Below are positions 40,101 to 50,248 of a stretch of 64,000 nt of DNA, piece after piece. This DNA is from Phalacrocorax aristotelis. Lineage: Eukaryota; Chordata; Aves; Suliformes; Phalacrocoracidae. The notes below the pieces were generated by a model. The model made no database searches. It was not told where the DNA came from and saw only the letters and a list, made by a program, of their open reading frames with translations. The position numbers were made by a program, and so were the translations under genes. Every line of letters starts with the position of its first letter. The stretch's first letter is position 1. Location: assembly GCF_949628215.1 (NCBI RefSeq), contig NC_134280.1, positions 53,532,621 through 53,596,620 of the forward strand, given 5' to 3'.

Positions 40101-40236
40101 AGCATTTAATTGTATGCCCATCTCATTTATTTCCTCTTAGGCTTATGGGATGATCCTGACTTCATTCCTCTGGTTCTCCATCCACTTCAGCAGCAACCTG
40201 GACCGGAAAGGCAAATATATCCTGCGACAGAGGTAG
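7035..40236 (+). CDS. TSPAN32: TSPAN32 tetraspanin, complete coding region in eight exons
   Basis: The coding sequence joins 7035-7100, 9160-9274, 10606-10703, 18705-18779, 34458-34559, 36096-36188, 37792-37875 and 40141-40236: 729 nt, 242 residues plus TAG. Every intron is GT-AG and phases agree. The four membrane spans lie at about 13-35, 61-82, 89-111 and 199-226. The large extracellular loop carries CCG at 155-157 and further cysteines at 173 and 185, enough for two disulfides. N-glycosylation sequons are at N46 and N137. Matches to human TSPAN32 as I recall it include YDLVYE, RRQEL, FLCCGK, SFLWF and LDRKGKY, and the first cysteine is residue 12 in both, which fixes the start. In mammals this protein is mainly haematopoietic and restrains T-cell proliferation and supports platelet integrin signalling. 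The human protein is about 320 residues; this one stops soon after LDRKGKY and lacks the long tail. Confidence 0.93.
7101..9159 (+). other. TSPAN32 intron 1
   Basis: A 2.06-kb GT-AG intron. It contains T-rich and A-rich runs (for example near 7606-7622) and no recognisable transposon or exon. Confidence 0.8.
9160..9274 (+). CDS. TSPAN32: TSPAN32 coding exon 2
   Basis: Codes residues 23-60 plus one base of codon 61. It completes membrane span 1 ([16 protein letters not shown]) and the small extracellular loop, which holds an N-glycosylation sequon NIS at 46-48. The acceptor is a pyrimidine tract ending TTTTCCAG and the donor is GTACAT, giving a phase 1 end. It aligns with LLGLSVATMVTLTYFG in the human protein. 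Confidence 0.92.
9275..10605 (+). other. TSPAN32 intron 2
   Basis: A 1.33-kb intron interrupting codon 61 after its first base. No repeat or extra exon is recognised. Confidence 0.8.
10606..10703 (+). CDS. TSPAN32: TSPAN32 coding exon 3
   Basis: Completes codon 61 (Ala) and codes to residue 93, covering membrane span 2, the short cytoplasmic turn [10 protein letters not shown] and the start of span 3. The turn is almost identical to SAAATVREAQ in human TSPAN32. The acceptor ends CTTCCAG and the donor is GTGCGT. It ends in phase 0. Confidence 0.92.
12440..12740. promoter_or_regulatory. Intronic CpG island in TSPAN32 intron 3
   Basis: About 300 bp of very GC-rich, CpG-dense sequence in otherwise CpG-poor intron DNA, with GCC/GCG runs. 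Open frames of 215 codons (plus) and 145 codons (minus) cross it, but they look compositional (Ala/Pro/Gly or Arg rich). A minus-strand ATG near 12558 has the good context GCCGCGATGG. The island could be an alternative promoter for a TSPAN32 form starting at exon 4, a promoter for an antisense RNA, or a remnant island. No known gene fits. Confidence 0.6.
15763..16770 (+). mobile_element. CR1 LINE fragment, 5'-truncated, with 3' end
   Basis: The sequence opens in the reverse transcriptase domain: [10 protein letters not shown] is followed by FADD, the catalytic aspartate pair in the form CR1 uses. It continues through the conserved C-terminal region and ends with the typical CR1 3' tail (GGACTTGATGATCCTAGAGG and a TGATCCTATGATTCT repeat). 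Several frame breaks are present, for example near 16140 and 16220, so it is a dead copy. 5' truncation is the usual outcome of CR1 retrotransposition. It lies in sense in TSPAN32 intron 3. Its last 460 bp are nearly identical to the copy at 33748. Confidence 0.92.
18705..18779 (+). CDS. TSPAN32: TSPAN32 coding exon 4
   Basis: A 75-bp exon of exactly 25 codons (residues 94-118) that codes most of membrane span 3 ([11 protein letters not shown]) and its outer edge. The acceptor is GTCCTCAG and the donor GTAAGC. Both flanking introns end in phase 0, so skipping or loss of this exon would keep the reading frame but remove most of a membrane span. The exon lies between two near-identical CR1 copies in the same orientation. 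Confidence 0.93.
25665..26997 (+). mobile_element. CR1 LINE fragment, reverse transcriptase region
   Basis: A longer internal piece of the CR1 second open reading frame, from the segment before the reverse transcriptase ([10 protein letters not shown]) through [46 protein letters not shown] and the FADD catalytic motif. The reading frame shifts once at about 25950-26000 and is broken by TGA at 26715-26717, where related copies have Arg; this fits CGA to TGA decay. The frame then resumes to about 26996. The usual CR1 3' tail is missing, so the copy was truncated at both ends. It is not active. Confidence 0.92.
27567..27617. repeat. TA/TG microsatellite
   Basis: About 50 bp of interrupted TA and TG dinucleotides, including a GTGTGTGTGT run and several TATATA runs, in TSPAN32 intron 4. 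It is likely length-variable. Confidence 0.8.
28257..28720 (-). mobile_element. Probable endogenous retrovirus LTR, minus strand
   Basis: Read on the minus strand, this stretch has the order of parts of an LTR: a TATA-like run at 28406-28413, AATAAA at 28330-28335 about 70 bp further on, then a terminal segment ending ...GGACAACA at 28257. The opposite end is placed at TGTAAG (28720) because it gives TG...CA ends, but no clear target-site duplication supports that boundary. It looks unrelated to the LTRs at 49.6 and 63 kb. No coding or primer-binding sequence is attached, so it is probably a solo LTR. The family is not identified. Confidence 0.5.
33748..34208 (+). mobile_element. CR1 LINE 3' fragment
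   Basis: Only the last 460 bp of a CR1, coding the C-terminal end of its reverse transcriptase protein ([11 protein letters not shown] through [20 protein letters not shown]), then the standard 3' tail and TGATTCTGTGATTTTGTG terminus. By eye it differs from the intron 3 copy at only a handful of positions, so both came from the same young subfamily or from each other. It ends about 250 bp before TSPAN32 exon 5. Confidence 0.93.
34458..34559 (+). CDS. TSPAN32: TSPAN32 coding exon 5
   Basis: Codes residues 119-152, the first part of the large extracellular loop. MYDLVYEE and RRQELTAI match TYDLVYEQ and RRQELAAI of human TSPAN32. NTS at 137-139 is a possible N-glycosylation site. The acceptor is TTGCAG and the donor GTAAGT. 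It begins about 250 bp after the 3' end of a CR1 fragment. Confidence 0.94.
34560..36095 (+). other. TSPAN32 intron 5
   Basis: A 1.54-kb intron. A minus-strand frame of 233 codons overlaps exon 5 and this intron, but it has no recognisable domain and is taken as chance. No transposon is recognised. Confidence 0.75.
36096..36188 (+). CDS. TSPAN32: TSPAN32 coding exon 6 with CCG motif
   Basis: Codes residues 153-183, the middle of the large extracellular loop. It opens with [10 protein letters not shown], holding the CCG signature that defines tetraspanins, at 155-157, and has a third loop cysteine at 173. The human counterpart opens FLCCGKKSPF. The acceptor is CTCTTCCAG and the donor GTAAGG. 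It starts and ends in phase 0. Confidence 0.95.
36189..37791 (+). other. TSPAN32 intron 6
   Basis: A 1.6-kb intron. A small CpG-containing patch (about 36955-37200) stands out from the AT-rich flanks, with GACGCGCAGG and CACGCGTCCG near its start. Its meaning is unknown. Confidence 0.75.
37792..37875 (+). CDS. TSPAN32: TSPAN32 coding exon 7
   Basis: Codes residues 184-211: the fourth loop cysteine (185, in [13 protein letters not shown]), the amphipathic end of the extracellular loop and the first half of membrane span 4. It aligns with DCLQGIRSFLRTH in the human protein. The acceptor is CTCCTAG and the donor GTAGCT, a weaker donor than the others in this gene. Confidence 0.92.
37876..40140 (+). 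other. TSPAN32 intron 7
   Basis: A 2.27-kb intron separating the two halves of membrane span 4. No gene or named repeat is seen. Confidence 0.8.
40141..40236 (+). CDS. TSPAN32: TSPAN32 terminal coding exon
   Basis: Codes residues 212-242 and the TAG stop (40234-40236): the rest of membrane span 4 ([14 protein letters not shown]) and a short basic cytoplasmic tail. LDRKGKY matches human exactly. The acceptor is TTCCTCTTAG. The human tail continues for tens of residues after this motif, while here the frame stops six codons after KGK. A spliced alternative tail further downstream cannot be excluded. Confidence 0.92.
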   Translation, partial: AYGMILTSFLWFSIHFSSNLDRKGKYILRQR

Positions 40237-43200
40237 AAACGCACTGCCCAGGTAGAGCCGGCTCTTGGCACAGGAAGATGTCTGAAGTCACCCACAAAAT
40301 TCCCCAGGGAAGGTGTTGCATAGGGTCAGGCAGTGGGACATGTGTCATGCATTTCCCCTTCCTGCACTACTAGCTGTTATACATATCTGAGCTGGTCGGA
40401 GTGGACAATGATCTGAGGAAGGGCAGTCCCACACCTTTGCTGAAAATGGGCAAGGACTGAGACACGCACCTGGGCTCGGAGGTGCAGATTGCCTCGCTGG
40501 GGTATGTACAGGCTGTAGCTCCACAAGCAGGACACAAAGAGCCCCTTAGGGCAAAAATGGAGAGAAAAGCCCAGCAAAAATCACAGCATTAAAACAAACT
40601 TCTCTTGTGCTGTCATCTGAGAAGTTCCCTGTGACCCCTGGAGATGCAATGTTTCTAGGAAGATGGCTTTGGATCACAGCCCAGGACTGATCTTGTGCTA
40701 TCAGCAAATACATGGACACAAAGTGTGTTATTGCTGATGGGAAACGTGCTCTCCTAGCCTGGACACTCGTAATGATTTACTTTGGGCATGTTTCTGATCA
40801 TGCTCAAGTATGTAGGCATCCAACAACTGTTGACTGTTTTTTCCCTGTTTTCAAATATTGTTGGATTTACAGAGGTTTTTGTAGAGATCAGGAAAAAAAT
40901 CAGAAAGCAGTGCATGAGCTTTGAAACAACTGACCAGCATGAGGATGTATCCCTCTGTTATTCCTTCTTGGTAATGCAATACAGCATTATTTTTTATTCT
41001 TAGAATTTAGTCAACCTCCTAGAGTTTGATGCCATGCTGATTTCACAGGGGCTTGTTCAACTTCCAGCCTTAGTTCTGTGTTTATCTAGCTTCACTAACC
41101 CACCATGCTGCTGTGCAATACAAAAGGACTTTGATATTACACATACACTCAGGACTGAAGTTTAAATCTGTATGAGAACAAGAGTGATCACCAGCCAGGT
41201 CAAACAATACAATGTCCAGCTCCATGTCCTCTTTACATCACCTTATCAATAATAAACAGAAATCTACTGAAGAACTTGGCTCTCAGTCTAGCTCAAACGA
41301 TGGCTCCCTGGCACGCTTTACCCTCATTGCAAGGAGGCAGAGTTGCTTCTGAGCTGAAACCCATCATTGCAATAGAATTAGCACCTGCTGCAAAACCTGC
41401 TGTAAACTATATGGCTATGTGAAATGTCTGTTGAACCAACAGAAGATTTCCCCACTCTCCTTTGTTGTGGCTTTTAGCCATGAAAAACAGTAAGTAGCAG
41501 TTGTTTATTGACATAAACACGGAAAGGCCCATGCTGATGTTCAGGACAGTTCCTGGCCCTCAGGCAGGGGCTGCTACACATACAAGAACAGCACCTGGTT
41601 AGCATTTTAACATGGCTACAAATATCTTGCATTGGAAAGAATTGTGTTGGGGCGGGGGGGCGGGAGGGCAAGGGCTGTTGCTCCTCATCCTGCTCCCTTG
41701 GAACAAGCGGAGCTTCACCATTGACTTCAGTGAAAGCAGGATCAAGTTCAAAATGCTCCAGAGTATTACTCAAGCTACCTCCTTGCACTCACCAACATGC
41801 CTCGGCCCAGCAGGGGTTTAGTGGTGATATGCATTTGCCAATAGCGCAACTTTCTAGCAGTGGGGAAAAAATCACTTATATGTATATATGTACTATTAAG
41901 TATATCACTTTCTGGAGAGAGACAATCTCCCTTGTGAGCTCTAGCTGCTATTGTCCAGGCCACTGCTATTGTTATTCCTCGGGCCAGCTGGCAGCTCATG
42001 TGACTCATGGTTGCTTCATTAAAGATTAATTTCTTACAAAAGGCCATCATTCCTTCTCTTTTTCTGCCGTGCATAAGGCTGCCTGCATTACTCGGGACTT
42101 TGCGTCACGGAGAGTTCTCAGTAATTCTTTCAGTGCTGGGAAGAGATATTCCCTGGGCAGCTGGTGCTCGGCTGTCCCAGCAGTGTGCCTTAGCACCCAA
42201 GAGGGGGAGGATGGCATTGGTCCTTTGGAGGAAAAGGAGCCGCTCATCAGCCTCACCCTATCCTGCTGGGATAGCAGGCAGGTAACTCACGAGGCGTAAT
42301 GCAGGCAGTTGCAGGAAAAACAAACTTAAGAACATGTTTAAGCAATAAAGACTGGAGTATTTATATGAAAGAAATCTCTATGGTTTCACTTTTTTAAACA
42401 CTAGGTAGTCAGGCCTTGCTGATCACTTTATGTTGGCTGGACAACTGCTGATGTTCTGCCATACCAAAAAACACTGGAGAGCGAGCGAATCAGTGGAGTC
42501 TGTTATGGATGTGGGTTACCTGCTTAAGCCTCATCAACTAGTAGAAAATATCGCTGTTAAAGCTTCACCGCCAGGACTCCGAAAGCTTTATGTGTTCCTC
42601 CTTCCCAGGTCAATTTTTAATGTAAAGGGATGACTATGGACAGGAGTAGCATATATATAATAAAGAAACCTGACAGGCTATCGTATCCCTCTCCCGCAGC
42701 TCTCACTTCCCTTGAACCATGTATGATTACTGAAACTTCAGAAGAAGAAGCAGGCACCTTTCCAGCACTGGCCATATAGGTGTGCGTAGCTGCTCTTTTC
42801 ACACCTCTGTAATGATTTCTGCTACTTGTGGCAGGGATGAGAACATGACCTGCACCAAACCATCTCACAAGGGGATAATGTGCCTGGAGAGTTGTCATTT
42901 CTTCTTCCAGCAGACTGGAAGCATGCAATTTCCTGTCCCAGGGAGCTGGAAGTTCCCTTTCTTCCTCTGATAGCCAACCACAGGGTTTAGGTAATTTTTT
43001 TGGTACAATATACTCCAACAAACCATAATTTAAAAAAAAAAGCAAACCTTGCTCTGTATGTACATGCTGGCCATATTGTGACCTTTATTCCTATTCCCCC
43101 TGCTGCTGGAGTCCCCCTGCAAGGAGCAGCATCTTTAACGAGCGGGTCACAGAGCAGTGCCTGGCTGGACATGCTCTTCTACCAGAGTTTGTGCTGTGTG

Positions 43201-46200
43201 TAGCAGCGGGGGCTCCTGCTGCCCTGTGATGGCACCTCGCTGTCATTTTTGGGAGCAGGAAAGCAGATACCTTTGACTCCTCAGTGTTTAGCAACCTGTT
43301 GCAGAACAGTGCAGCGTTACCATTGTGTTTGTAATAGAAATGGCAGCACCCAGGGATGGCTGGATGGAAGCTGCGAGGTGGGCAGGTGTTGGGTGGGTTT
43401 TTTTACACCCGTGCCAACAAAATATCTGTCCTGCAGTCAATGCGCTTGCACTTACTAGTCCCTAATTTGCTGCTCACTGTGGGAAAATTGCAGGTCTTAT
43501 GCAACCAGAGCAAAACTGCAGGAACCTATTTGTAAGTGCTGCCGATATTCACCTGGTACTGAGAAGAGCAAAAAAGAGATTTGTTCAGGATAAGAGCATA
43601 GAGTTGAGCAGAGGGGATGCAAAGCCAGCAGCCAGGCTAGAAATGCTGGCAGACCTGCTGAGCCTTCCTGGGGCTTGCACAAGTGGAAGCTGGCTGTTAC
43701 AAACATGTCAACACTTAAACTCTGGTAGGAAAGAAATCCCTGTTTATGTAGGCATAGGCAAGAGCAAAACAAAAAAAAAAAATTAAAGCAAGACCCAAGG
43801 TGAAAAGTTAAATATTTAATTGTGAATTGGCTCCAATTAACTGTCAGTTAAGCTCCAGCAATTATCAATTAGCTCTGCTAAGGTCACCTGGGCAATCACA
43901 GCTTGGCCACTCTATGGGTATCTGTTAGCTTGTGCTCATGTGTTACCCTTTTTATTTTAGACAAGCCCCTCAGCTCTATCTGAGGACACAGGAAGAAGGA
44001 GCACCCTAAGGCCAGGTGATTAACCGTGGGGCTGGGGAGCATCAGCCCATGGCAGCTGCAAAAAGCCTTTTGTGCTGCTTTCCATCCTTCGTTGCCCACG
44101 CACTGCTCAGGTCCTTCTCTGCCAGTGTGAGTGTTAGCTTCCCCTGGGGCTTTACATGAGGCTCACTGCATGCCCGTGGGTAGCCTGACCACAGCTTGCT
44201 TATGAGCCAGGGGAGCTTTCCCAGTGCCTGCTCCGATGGCAGCAGATTCTGCTTTTTCAATGTACTTCTCATGTAGAACTGCAGGTGAGCAGGGTGCAGC
44301 TTTGCACAGCAGCCAAAGAGGCTCAGGGCTTCTCCAAACTGAGTTTTTCAGTACCCAGAAAAGAACTGAGGACCTCAGAGCACTTGTGAAAAGCACAGGT
44401 TAAGCAATTTACTGACTCTCTGGAAGGTTTTGGTGAGGACAGTGGGAATCTTTCAGCCTCATGTTGGGCTGGCTTGGCCTCAAAATATTTTGCTATTTCC
44501 TGCCCTACTGACTGTGTGTCTGCCAGTTCCCACTGCCGTCAAAATATAACTTCGTTGTGCAACAGCCCCTTTGCTGTGCAGCTCTGGTTCATGCCTGCAG
44601 TAAGCTCCCAAAGGAGACGCTGCTGAGCAAGTCCTTCCAAAGCCTTATAAGTTGGCAAATTTGGGTGGACCTTTGCAGTGCTGAGGTGGTAAGGATGCCA
44701 TCTCTTGCCAAGGTAAAGCTGCATTTCCAAGCTGCAGCCATGGGAAATATTTTTTTAAGAAATAGTTGATAGACACATTTTTTTTTAACCGGGTGCAGAA
44801 GCAGTGCGTTTGCAAAAGCAGCTGGTATAACTCTCCTCTAGAAATGCAGCCAGGGTGGTAGGTGCTCCATGCAGGAGATCTCTGCCAGCACAGCTGAAGG
44901 TGGGTAAGGTCAGAAGCTGCTTTAAATACACGGTCGTATCACACAAGCCCTGCAACTTTCACATGAAGTTGTTGCAGTTCTCTCTTTTACTAAAATGCTA
45001 TATTGGGATGAAAAGGGATTTTTTTTGTAACTGTGTAGTTCCTCTTCTGGGAGGCTGAGCAACGGGCAGTGAGCATGAACCCTGTCCACTGGCAGAGGTA
45101 GCACCAGGTGGGACAGTGGGGGAGAGCATGGGAGTGAGGAGGGGGAGCCCCAGAGCAGTCTCAGATGCTGTTTTGGAAAAAAAAGTGGTGTATGTTTTGC
45201 AGCTTTCAGCTGTAGCTGCCGAACGCATGACTGGTTGCAGGCCTGCTGGTGGGGCTGCTCCACAACCTCCCTCTCAACCCCAGCACAAATCCAGTGCTAT
45301 CTTTAGTCACCCAGCATTTTGGGGGTCCACCAAACAAACTAATGCCTGGCGGCAACTTGCATATCTGCCCCTGTCAGGAGGGTCATGAGTTAAAAAAACC
45401 CATCTTTTTATCTGGAAGAGATACAGGGTGGTTGCTCGGCTTATGAGGAATCAGCACATCTTGGGAGAGATACTTTCAGTCGAGCCTGGAGGTGCCCACC
45501 CACAGCTAATACCCTCCTGTCTACCAGATGCTATTACTTTAGACTCCAGCAAGTGAAAAGGAAGGGTCCTTCCCAGCATTTTTGCCAGGACCATGCATAT
45601 CCCTGTGTTGCCATCCCTGGAGTCACTGGCAGCCCGTTTGCTGGGTTGTTTATGTTGTCCCAAGGCAAAATCCTCCCTTTCTCCCCTTAGCATCAGTAAA
45701 TGCTATTGTTTAACCCCCATGTGCACCAGCTTGCTCACGGACGTGCTTGCTTTCTTATTAGCCCTGTTACATCAGCAATAAGCTATTCCAGGCTTTATTC
45801 ACCTACTAATGAATTATACATTGATTATACAATAGAAGCTCTCTGCATCGATGGGCTGGGCTCTTGCTCTCCCACATGGCATCTTGCAAAGCGCAGCTAA
45901 GCCCAGCTGTGGCTCAACCCTCTCTGATGCCCTGAGAAAAACGAATGTTCAGTTTCTGGGCTCACAAGCAGCAGAGCCTGAGCTGAGAAGTGAGAGCACG
46001 TGGGCTGGACGGGGAAACCTGCTTGGGTTTGCTTTCTCTCTGCCACAGCTCCAGTGGGAGTTGATCCTGTCCTTCCCCACTGCCCCCCCCTCTTCCTCCT
46101 CCTCTTTATATAACCTGACCCATCACCATAGATACATTGACATAAATATTTAAAGATGGCAGAGACAGACTGTGCAGAGGGGAACCATTTGTTGAGTTTA

Positions 46201-49200
46201 TTAGAAACAGAAACTTCAGGCGCAGCTACAGGCCTATGCTGGCAGCATCCCTCCAAAAAGGCTGTGAGGCTAACGTGACCCCCCCAGGCTATCACAGTGC
46301 CTTGGCTGAATTTGCAGAGTTGGGCACAAGGATTTTCGGATGAGCAGTGCCCACAGAACAGATATCTGGAGATGCCCGCTTAGATGAGTGGATGAGAATC
46401 TTTTTTTTTTTTTTTCTCTACTCAAAATGAAGGCGTTGGCTGGCTCCCCAGGGGTGCAGGTGGGCCTCTTCTGAGGATATGGATCTCCACCTTCCCACTG
46501 TCATAGGCCAGTCCATGCCCTCCAGCTTGCCCTCGCCCAGTGCCTGCCTTGAAGCACTCTGGTACTATTAGCTTCCTGCAGGATGAATTTCTGAGCCTCT
46601 TTTCATGCATCTCCAAAATGTCCTATTTAAAAATTTTTGGTGATGCTGCTGTTGTTTTTTGGTGGTTTTGTTGGGGTTTTTTTCCTTTTTTACCACCACA
46701 GGTAAACTGGAAATCCAGGCTATTTCTGTCATATTTTCCACAGAAAATAAGATGTGGTGGTTAAAAGCTATCTAGGACCTCACCCGCATTTTATTCCCAT
46801 GGTTTGTCCATCATTTTTGTGCTGGCTCTGAGGAGGGCAAGGGTATTGCCATGCAATCACAAGCCATGCAGCCAGAGTACCACATCAGCAGCTATCCTGC
46901 AGTCCCTGGCAGACAAGGGACCCCCATCTGCTCTCCCAAATCTCCTGGAGACCCTGGGTGTTAGGTGTTTAGAGTCTCCCTTGATGCTATCAGTTCACAC
47001 CTTGGTCACCAGCTCTCCAGGCATGCGTACGAGGCAAGGAGGATGCGGGTCTGTCCTCTCTCCATTGCTTTTTATAAAACACAAGGGGTTTTTTAAGGTG
47101 GAGCTGCTGGAAGGGTGGCAGGCATCTCCCTGGAAGAAGCAGGCTCGAAGTTCTGGGGATTGGGCTTGGTCAAGGGGTCGAGCGCATCCGTCACAAGCAG
47201 GCAGAGGAGAAACACCGCAAGTGCCTCTGCTTTCTGCTGCTTCGCCCTGCCTGCAAACCCACCTGCAAAAGCAAATACAAATGGCTGCTTGGGGGCAGGG
47301 AGGTTTTTTTAATCTGGAGTTTTGCGGCTTTTTTTTTTTTTACTTTTTTAGAGTTTACTTTTTTCTTTCAGTGATGCGAGGCATGGGAGGTATGTAGCTT
47401 CTTCATAGTCCTGCCTGCAGCTGGCTGCTCTGTAAACAGCTATACATTATGATGGCGCACTGCTGAGCACTTGAACCGAGCCCATCCTCCTAAAGAGGGA
47501 AGTCATCAGCCCCATTCATAGCACTGACACTCAATACCAGCATGTGACACCGATATATTAACTGAATTTGTGCAAATTAGCTTTCCTTATTTATACAGCA
47601 GCATTTTATAAGGAGCTGATAAAGCCACTGAGAGTCTTTGAAACATAGTTCTGGTACTTTATGGGCTTCACAGCAAGTAGTACAGCATGACAAATATACA
47701 ACTGAAATCACACATAATCTTAGGAAACACTATATGTTATCTTGATACTGTGCCACAGTGGTGTTTTTTTCCTTCCTGTACATTGATGTCAAAGTTTTTG
47801 CAGGTACCCCCCGCACCCCCCAAAAAAAAAAAATCAGACAAAGCTTGAAATCCTTTTCCACTTCCAAGTTTTGGAGAAGACACTGTTGGTACGGCCAGAT
47901 GGGTGAACCCAGTTTAGACTGTAACTGGGAGATTCTTGATGCTCCCCAAGCCAGGGCCACATCTGTACCTGATCCCTAGGCAGCACATGGCTCCAACACA
48001 GCCTGAAGGAAGGTCCCAGAAATGGGACTGAAAAGCTTTATTTCTCATTTTCCATTTTTTTTCACTTCCCAACAGAAAAGAGAAAAAAAAGGAAGAAAGG
48101 AAAAGCAACAGTGACCAAAAAAAAAATCCCGAGCTCCCTAAAAGTAGTTTCAATGACAACTTTGTGGCAGTGGTTGCAGCTGGGGTTGCCTGCTCTCCAG
48201 TGTACAAAAACTGATTTGAGAGTCATTTTCCTCTGTGGCCGGCGGGACCGCTGCTGCTGAAGGCCTTATCAGTTTGCAGCTGGTTCCTTCCTCTCCTGCA
48301 CACAGACTCTCCAAGCAGTGCCTCCAAAAATTTTTCTGGAAACGGCCAGAAAGCTGTTTTCTGGAAAAGCCAGAAGTGGCCACCTAAGTGCACGAGAGGC
48401 TCCTTGGCTCATGTAGCCTCCTATCTTCAACCTCTCCATTTGGTTGGGGGGGGGTATTTTTGTTTTAATATTTATAGCTGGAAAGGATGAAGGTGCAGAA
48501 AAAAAGGTGTTGTGCGATGCTATGATGTAGCAAATGAGCGGCTTCAGATTCCTGCCATTATCCTTTGGATTGATGAGCAAGAGCTACACAGGATTACAGC
48601 TATTGCCATGATCAGATGGGTTGTACCAATAATTTGGGATAGCACTTACATAAATAGCCTCGTGAACCTCCAGCTTCACTGGTAAGTCTGGATGAGAGAA
48701 TGTGGCTTAGAGACAAAGGGTTTATGCATCCATGGCAGGCCTGCAGTTGGGGAGGTACTCAGCATAAGTAACTGGGGAACAAGGTCAACTTCTGTTCATC
48801 TCCAGACTGCCATGGGCTGTGACTGAGGGGCAAAGAAGGGTTTGATGAACATGATGAAACCCTGGACCAACTCATCCCTGAGGACAACGGGATGATTTTG
48901 GAACAAGTTGACTCATTTTCAGCATACATGTGTAGGGAATGTGCGGTTACCGAACAGCACATTCCTGCTTACGGGATGCATGGCAGGGGAGACTCCACCG
49001 AGTGAAAATGTTTGGCTCAGAAGCTGCTCCCTGAAATGTTTTCGCTAGGGGAAATTGCGCACACAGAAAGAGGGCAGTTTTCCACATGCAATGCTGCAGG
49101 TGGGTACAGAGTTAATATTTAGCAGGGTAAGGTCCTGACCTTTGCTGGAGCTGCTGGCTGCTGCTTTACCAGAAGTCCTCCTGTGTTCGGATTATGTGAC

Positions 49201-49623
49201 CTACTGCCCTGCCCTTAGAAGAAACAAATGAGTTTGTTGGAAGCATAACGTGGGGTGAGAGCGATTTATTTTTCTAGGGATAAGCAAGTGGGCCAAACTA
49301 GATTTCAGCCAAAAGACTGGGAAAGTTCATCAAGCTTCTGTTGCACAGCTTTGAGTTTTTTAAACTAAAATTTAACCAAAATTTCTCAGCCGTAATGTGA
49401 GGCTTACTTGAACTGTTGATACGTGTGACCCAAATCTCTTTGGTGGGCAGCCCTGAAGCCCCCCAGGTGCGCATGCAACCCAATAACTGAGGGAAAACAT
49501 CCTGAGTGGCTCTACTAAACTTGATGCAATCACTTACAGTAAGGAAGCCACAAGCTCAGGCAAAAAGAGTTCAGCAGATCAGATCTTAGGATACAATAGC
49601 CAGGGGAAACAAATGAGGAAATA
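40237..49623. other. TSPAN32-CD81 intergenic region
   Basis: It includes the TSPAN32 3' untranslated region, whose end is not defined. Open frames of up to 197 codons (for example 46804-47397) have no recognisable domains and include low-complexity Phe-rich ends. Human has a CD81 antisense RNA near this interval, but I see nothing here that identifies one. Confidence 0.6.
40588..41256 (+). promoter_or_regulatory. Candidate TSPAN32 polyadenylation signals
   Basis: After the stop codon, ATTAAA occurs at 40588-40593 with a T/G-rich stretch just after it, and AATAAA at 41251-41256. Another AATAAA lies at 42344-42349. Any of these could end the TSPAN32 message. The sequence alone does not decide between them. 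Confidence 0.25.
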
Positions 49624-50222
49624 TGTGCTGTTTTTGGCTGGGATAGAGTTAATATCCTTCACAGTATCCAGTGTGGGTCTATGGTTTGGATTTGTGCTGA
49701 AAACAGTGTTGATAATACAGGGTTGTTTTCCTTATTGCTGAGCAGGGCTTACACATGGTCACGGCCTTTTCTGCTTCTCACCCCACCCACCAGCGAGTGG
49801 GCTGGGGGTGGGGGTGCACAAGAAGCCAGGAGGGGACACAGCCAGGACAGCTGACCCCAACTGGCCAAAGCGCTATTCCATACCATATGATGTCATGTTC
49901 AGCATATAAAGCTGGGGGAAGAAGAAGGAAGGGGGAATGTTCAGAGTGATGGTGTTTGTCTTCCCAAGTCACCATTATATGTGATGGAGCCCTGCTTTTC
50001 TGGAGATGGCTGAACACCTGCCCGCCAATGGGAAGTAGTGAATAAATTCCGTGTTTTGCTTTGCCTGTGCACACGGCTTTTGCTTTACCTATTAAACTGT
50101 CTGTATCTCAACCCACAAATTTTCTCACTTTTACTCTTCCAATTCTTTCCCCCATCCCACCAGTGGGGAGTGAGCAAGTGGCTGGTTGGGGCTTAGTTGC
50201 CAGCTGGGTTTAAATCACAACA
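49624..50222 (+). mobile_element. ERVK-like 5' LTR
   Basis: A 599-bp LTR with TGTGCTG at its start and CACAACA at its end. It has TATAAA at 49915-49920, AATAAA at 50041-50046, and close similarity across its length to the minus-strand LTR at 63003-63571 (shared stretches such as GGACACAGCC and CATATGATGTCATG). A primer-binding site follows eight bases after its end, so it is a 5' LTR rather than a solo one. It points towards CD81, whose start codon is about 2 kb downstream. Confidence 0.85.
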
Positions 50223-50230
50223 GTCTTTTT

Positions 50231-50248
50231 TGGTGCCCAGTGTGGGGC
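50231..50248 (+). other. Retroviral primer-binding site, lysine tRNA type
   Basis: TGGTGCCCAGTGTGGGGC resembles the primer-binding site complementary to tRNA-Lys1,2, with three substitutions, two of them at C-to-T positions typical of CpG decay. It sits directly after the 5' LTR, where reverse transcription would start. Lysine priming together with the LTR length suggests a class II (ERVK-like) element. Confidence 0.75.

Noticed and set aside
46804-47397. 197-codon plus-strand frame between the two genes
   Set aside because: Ends in a poly-Phe stretch from a T run, has no domain, and resembles chance frames elsewhere in the intergenic DNA.
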